Of a DNA stretch of 9,201 nucleotides, positions 6,346-9,201 are shown in pieces. How positions within the stretch are numbered: the stretch's first letter is position 1; each line of letters starts with the position of its first letter. The position numbers and the translations under genes were made by a program. This stretch comes from Bacillota bacterium. GTDB taxonomy: Bacteria > Bacillota > UBA4882 > UBA8346. The stretch is taken from NCBI GenBank assembly GCA_003501335.1, contig DNPQ01000617.1:1-9201 (forward strand), in the 5' to 3' direction. The notes under the pieces were generated by a model. It saw only the letters and a program-made list of their open reading frames with translations. It did not search any database and was not told the DNA's origin.

Positions 6346-6705
6346 TTCAATAACAGTTTCCGACCTTTTAAATCAATGATTCCATTGATTGGGGAATGAT
6401 TTTCTTTGAAGTTCCATTTGAATATTTTTGCAGTTTTTTTGTTTCCTGTGGGTAGTTCATGCTTTTTAAAATGGACTCTTTTGTCTTCAACGATTTCTCC
6501 TGCCTTCATCTTTTAGAAATCCGATTCTCTCAATTATCCCTCATTCATTTTCAAAATTAATTCTCATAAAATCTAGTATGGAGTATGAGTTCTGGAGTAT
6601 ATTAATTTGGATCCAAAAGAATGTAAAATCCGTTAAAGTTTAAAAAACTCTTTGAAATGCAGAGGAGATAAAAACAAAACGGCGAATTGAAAAAAGTCAG
6701 TTGGA
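6346..6705. other. AT-rich intergenic break between tlyA and the alcohol dehydrogenase
   Basis: About 360 bases without a convincing gene. It holds a weak hairpin (AATCAATG 6371-6378 / CATTGATT 6383-6390). Further right, TGGAGTAT is repeated 14 bases apart (6579-6586 and 6593-6600). AGAGGAG at 6661-6667 looks like a ribosome binding site but has no start codon in range. A minus-strand reading frame of 63 codons (6509 to 6318) runs back into the tlyA end; it has no ribosome binding site and is not called. I could not place a confident promoter for the downstream gene. Confidence 0.5.
6371..6408 (+). terminator. Weak terminator candidate after tlyA
   Basis: A perfect 8-bp but AT-rich stem, AATCAATG / CATTGATT, closes an ATTC loop and is followed by GGGGAATGATTTTCTTT. 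An alternative fold pairs ATTCC (6379-6383) with GGAAT (6393-6397), just before the T-rich stretch. Neither has a clean T-run, so ending the cluster here is plausible but weak. Confidence 0.25.
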
Positions 6706-6707
6706 AT

Positions 6708-6715
6708 GGGGGAGG
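6708..6715 (+). promoter_or_regulatory. Ribosome binding site deciding the alcohol dehydrogenase start
   Basis: GGGGGAGG lies eight bases before the ATG at 6724. An upstream in-frame ATG at 6706 would overlap this site and has no good site of its own, so 6724 is preferred. Confidence 0.75.
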
Positions 6716-6723
6716 ATTTTCTG

Positions 6724-7878
6724 ATGTATATGATACAGAACTTTCAACTTAAAACCAGAATAATCTTCGGCAGTCAGTCTTTACGGGAGTTACCCGTTGA
6801 GGGCATGTATTTCGGGCCTAAAGTGATGGTGGTTTCCGGTAAACAGGCTTTGATAAATAACGGTATGATTCAAAAAGTGGAAACTTTACTCCGGGGATCC
6901 GGATTTCAGATTATACCTTTTTATGAGGTAGAGCCTGAACCCTCCTTGGAAACGGTGGCCAGAGGAATGCAAGCAGCCAGAGATTCCGATGTTGATTGGG
7001 TTGTAGGCATAGGCGGCGGCAGTGCAATGGATGCCGCGAAAGTAATAGCTGGTTTAATCAGAAGTGATCATGATTTACCATATTATTTTCAAGGTGGACG
7101 ATTGTTGCAACCTGGTGTGCCTTTGGTTACCATTCCTACAACAGCCGGTTCGGGAGCAGAGGTTACTCTGAATGCCGTCCTTACAGATCGTGAAACAAAA
7201 GTTAAAAAATCAATTCGTGATCCATTATTAGCCGCCACCCTAACCATTGTGGATCCGGAATTAACCTTGACTTTGCCAACGGCGGTAACAGTTAATTCAG
7301 GAATGGACGCTTTAGTCCAAGCAATTGAAGCTTATACTTCCAAGGGCGCGACTCCTTTAACGGATGTATATGCATTGTCGGCAATTGAGCGAATTGCCAA
7401 TAATATTTATAAAGTTCATCAAGATGGCCAAGATTTGCAGGCTCGTACCGAAATGGCAATGGGAAGCCTGATGGCTGGTATTGCTTTAAGTGTCGCCCGT
7501 TTGGGTGCTGTGCATGGAATGGCCCATTCGATTGGCGTAATTGGTGGTAAGTCTCACGGCTTAATTTGTGCAGTTCTTTTGGTTCCGGTCATGCGTTTTA
7601 ATCTGGCGGTTAGTTATGAAAAATACAGTGAGATCGCCAGAGCTTTAGGGCTTAAGATCATTGCTGGCGATGCCATTGATGCAGGGGCAGCCGGGATGAA
7701 GTTCATCATGACTTTAGAGCGCAAATTAGGAATATTTGAGCATATTACGGATTTGGGAATAACGGAAGCCGATTTTCCGGCGATTATTACTGAAAGTCTT
7801 AATTCCGGTTCCATGAAAGCCAATCCGAGAGAAGTCAAAGCTGAAGATCTGATGAATATTTTGCATGAGTCGACCTAA
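6724..7878 (+). CDS. Iron-containing (group III) alcohol dehydrogenase
   Basis: 384 residues, cytoplasmic; NAD(P)-dependent oxidation of an alcohol or reduction of an aldehyde, substrate unknown. The N-terminal nucleotide-binding half shows GIGGGSAMDAAK (95-106) and IPTTAGSGAEVT (137-148). The C-terminal helical half carries the metal site. D195 (GMDALVQAIEAY), H264 and H268 (GAVHGMAHSIG) and H278 (KSHGL) line up with the usual ligands and neighbouring histidine. The second usual ligand (the H of DALxHAIE) is Q199 here. I recall a Gln at this place in some other family members, so the enzyme may still be active, perhaps with altered metal preference. Length is normal for the family. It stands apart from the preceding cluster by about 380 bases and is probably its own transcription unit. 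Fermentative alcohol formation is a reasonable guess, not a demonstrated role. Confidence 0.92.
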   Translation: MYMIQNFQLKTRIIFGSQSLRELPVEGMYFGPKVMVVSGKQALINNGMIQKVETLLRGSGFQIIPFYEVEPEPSLETVARGMQAARDSDVDWVVGIGGGSAMDAAKVIAGLIRSDHDLPYYFQGGRLLQPGVPLVTIPTTAGSGAEVTLNAVLTDRETKVKKSIRDPLLAATLTIVDPELTLTLPTAVTVNSGMDALVQAIEAYTSKGATPLTDVYALSAIERIANNIYKVHQDGQDLQARTEMAMGSLMAGIALSVARLGAVHGMAHSIGVIGGKSHGLICAVLLVPVMRFNLAVSYEKYSEIARALGLKIIAGDAIDAGAAGMKFIMTLERKLGIFEHITDLGITEADFPAIITESLNSGSMKANPREVKAEDLMNILHEST

Positions 7879-7891
7879 AAACGGCTAGTTA

Positions 7892-8019
7892 TACGAAATT
7901 AAGAATTGTAGTATGGGTTTATTTTGACTGATAATTTATTTTTCAGATCCTTAAAGAATGAAAAAAGACAGGGTTCATATTTCAAGAGGGAAACTGTCAA
8001 TGTCTTGTTTGATTTCGTA
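7892..8019 (+). promoter_or_regulatory. Long imperfect dyad spanning the gap before the TPR gene
   Basis: TACGAAATTAA (7892-7902) and TTGATTTCGTA (8009-8019) are complementary at 10 of 11 positions, with a G-U pair at the eleventh. Between them are two smaller stems, CTGA (7928-7931) with TCAG (7943-7946), and GACAG (7967-7971) with CTGTC (7994-7998). This could be a folded leader, a terminator-like structure or chance in AT-rich DNA. Confidence 0.25.
7906..7935 (+). promoter_or_regulatory. Possible sigma-A promoter for the TPR gene
   Basis: GATAAT (7930-7935) matches five of six -10 bases and is preceded, after 18 bases, by TTGTAG (7906-7911), a weak -35. It would start a transcript near 7942 with a leader of about 100 bases. 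If this is the true start, the left arm of the dyad at 7892 would not be in the RNA. Confidence 0.35.
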
Positions 8020-8045
8020 ATTTAAGGCAAGGACTGTAAGGAATA

Positions 8046-9201
8046 ATGTACAAAAAATATCTTGGTTATGTCGGGGCTCTTTTTTTGTTATTCAGTGTTT
8101 GGGGATTTCAAACCGTTTTGGGGATATCATTGGATACGGGTCCGGATATAACCATTCCTGCCAATGATTTTGAAACGCAATTGGAACAAACCCAACAATT
8201 GTATCAGGCGTCCGGAATGGCAGCTTATTTTGAAGAACGTTCCCTGCTGTGGACGGAAACTACCAAACGCCGTAATGATTTGTTTTTAAAATTGCCTACG
8301 GTTCCCGAAGCAGAACTCAACCGGTTCCAGACTCGCGTTTTTCATCTTTTAGAGTTAAACCCCCACGATCCTTTCGCTTTGATACTCGCCGGAAATTATC
8401 ATGATTACTGCCGCCAAAAACAGACTGCATTATGGTATTATCTACAGGCTTATAAAGCGGCGCCGCAGTTGGAGGCAGTCCGATTAGCGCTGGCCGATTA
8501 TTACCTCTATGACTGGCAGCCGGAGAAAGTCAGAGAAATTTTAGCAGAGGCGGATAGCTCTGCTGTTTCCTTACGGAAGGGAGCAGCTTATTTGCAATGT
8601 GGGGAGTTTACTTTGGCTTTAGGATATTTTCTTCAGTCGACTCCTTTGCCTTCAACTTGGCAAATAACTCGCGACAAAGATTTATTTAAAACCTATTTGG
8701 CTCTAGGAGAGCCGCAACATGCTGCCATGCTGGTCAATCAGACATACCTGCAAGCACCCTTAGCAGGGACGCTTTTCCAGGAATTTATGGGTTGGTCGGC
8801 TTGGCTTGCAGGAAATTCCAAGGCTGCCCTGAATCATTGGCAAGCTGGGGAAAATACGAACAGTGCCTATAAATTGTGGGCTAGCCAAATTGAATGGCTT
8901 GCTCCCGATACACATATAAGTTTGGCCAATGCGGCTAAAGATTTCCATGATTCAGATTTCGATGCGGTCTTTAAAATTAATCAAGGTCAAATGTTAGTGG
9001 AGCAAGGTCAATGGGATTTGGCCTATGAAAATTATTTATCGGCAATTCATCATGACCACCGTTCATTGATTGGATTTTTAGGTGCGGCTTCTATTCAGCT
9101 TCTGAAAAGCGACTATCAAGAAGCTTTGGATTTATGCAATCAAGGGTTAACCATTAATTCCAATTTCAGCCCCTTAATCAAGAAAAGGGCTGAAATTTTG
9201 G
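8046..9201 (+). CDS. Exported TPR-repeat protein (5' part; continues beyond the window)
   Basis: The reading frame from the ATG at 8046 stays open for 385 codons to the edge, so the C-terminus is missing. An in-frame TAA at 8037-8039 rules out a longer start. AAGGA at 8038-8042 is unusually close (3 bases); GGCAAGGA at 8026-8033 is an alternative site. Residues 1-26 look like a signal peptide or membrane anchor (MYKKYLGYVGALFLLFSVWG, then FQTVLG). The rest is helical with tetratricopeptide-like pairs: about 109-140 (PFALILAGNYHDYCRQKQTA), 142-165, 177-199 (RKGAAYLQCGEFTLALGYF), 213-238, 249-268 (GWSAWLAGNSKAALNHW) and the clearest at 311-345 and 347-375 (GQMLVEQGQWDLAYENYLSA; LLKSDYQEALDLCNQGLTIN). 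TPR proteins act as scaffolds for other proteins, here probably at the outer face of the membrane. The partner is unknown and no enzymatic motif is seen. Confidence 0.85.
   Translation, partial: MYKKYLGYVGALFLLFSVWGFQTVLGISLDTGPDITIPANDFETQLEQTQQLYQASGMAAYFEERSLLWTETTKRRNDLFLKLPTVPEAELNRFQTRVFHLLELNPHDPFALILAGNYHDYCRQKQTALWYYLQAYKAAPQLEAVRLALADYYLYDWQPEKVREILAEADSSAVSLRKGAAYLQCGEFTLALGYFLQSTPLPSTWQITRDKDLFKTYLALGEPQHAAMLVNQTYLQAPLAGTLFQEFMGWSAWLAGNSKAALNHWQAGENTNSAYKLWASQIEWLAPDTHISLANAAKDFHDSDFDAVFKINQGQMLVEQGQWDLAYENYLSAIHHDHRSLIGFLGAASIQLLKSDYQEALDLCNQGLTINSNFSPLIKKRAEIL

Noticed and set aside
6607..6629. TTGGAT and TAAAAT as promoter of the alcohol dehydrogenase
   Set aside because: The spacer is only 11 bases, too short for a sigma-A promoter.
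7924..7929. TTGACT as a -35 element for the TPR gene
   Set aside because: No acceptable -10 hexamer lies 16 to 18 bases downstream; GATAAT overlaps it instead.

Overview
The window reads as a chromosomal segment of a low-to-moderate GC, Gram-positive-type anaerobe, most likely Bacillota (Clostridia or Limnochordia-like). The pointers are strong GGAGG-type ribosome binding sites, tight co-directional gene packing, a TIGR03905-type four-cysteine TSCPD protein, a TlyA-type rRNA methyltransferase and an iron-dependent alcohol dehydrogenase. The genus cannot be fixed from sequence alone. All seven complete genes and one gene cut by the right edge lie on the + strand. I see no mobile element, CRISPR array, tRNA or rRNA.

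Layout: positions 1-290 are a non-coding lead-in. A short rho-independent terminator (67-90) closes whatever lies to the left. The rest is leader for the first gene and contains an 11-base direct repeat and a possible hairpin over the first gene's ribosome binding site. A compact six-gene cluster follows (291-6345): a Ski2/Mtr4/HelY-class RNA helicase; an exported, beta-helical (bactofilin-like) protein with a membrane-embedded C-terminal half; a small TSCPD protein; a small acidic protein with an eight-cysteine tail; an HD-domain dGTPase (dgt); and the rRNA 2'-O-methyltransferase TlyA. Gaps are about 43, 39, 32 and 14 bases and then a 4-base ATGA overlap, so a single transcript is likely. Positions 6346-6705 are a gene-poor, AT-rich break with a weak hairpin and a doubtful small minus-strand reading frame. 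An iron-containing alcohol dehydrogenase follows (6724-7878), then a gap with a possible promoter and an 11-base-pair imperfect dyad. Last is a secreted or membrane-anchored TPR-repeat protein starting at 8046 and still open at 9201.

Working together: the cluster mixes RNA processing or ribosome maturation (helicase, TlyA) with deoxynucleotide metabolism (dGTPase and a protein resembling the cysteine-bearing tail domain of vitamin B12-dependent ribonucleotide reductase). The neighbouring Cys-rich protein could be a metal or redox partner, but that is inference from position and composition only. The alcohol dehydrogenase appears to be an independent metabolic unit. Nothing here is a recognised defence or mobile system. 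The most unusual items are the Cys-rich protein with its silently diverged internal duplication, the paired CX7C motifs inside the helicase, and the potential leader structure over the helicase start.
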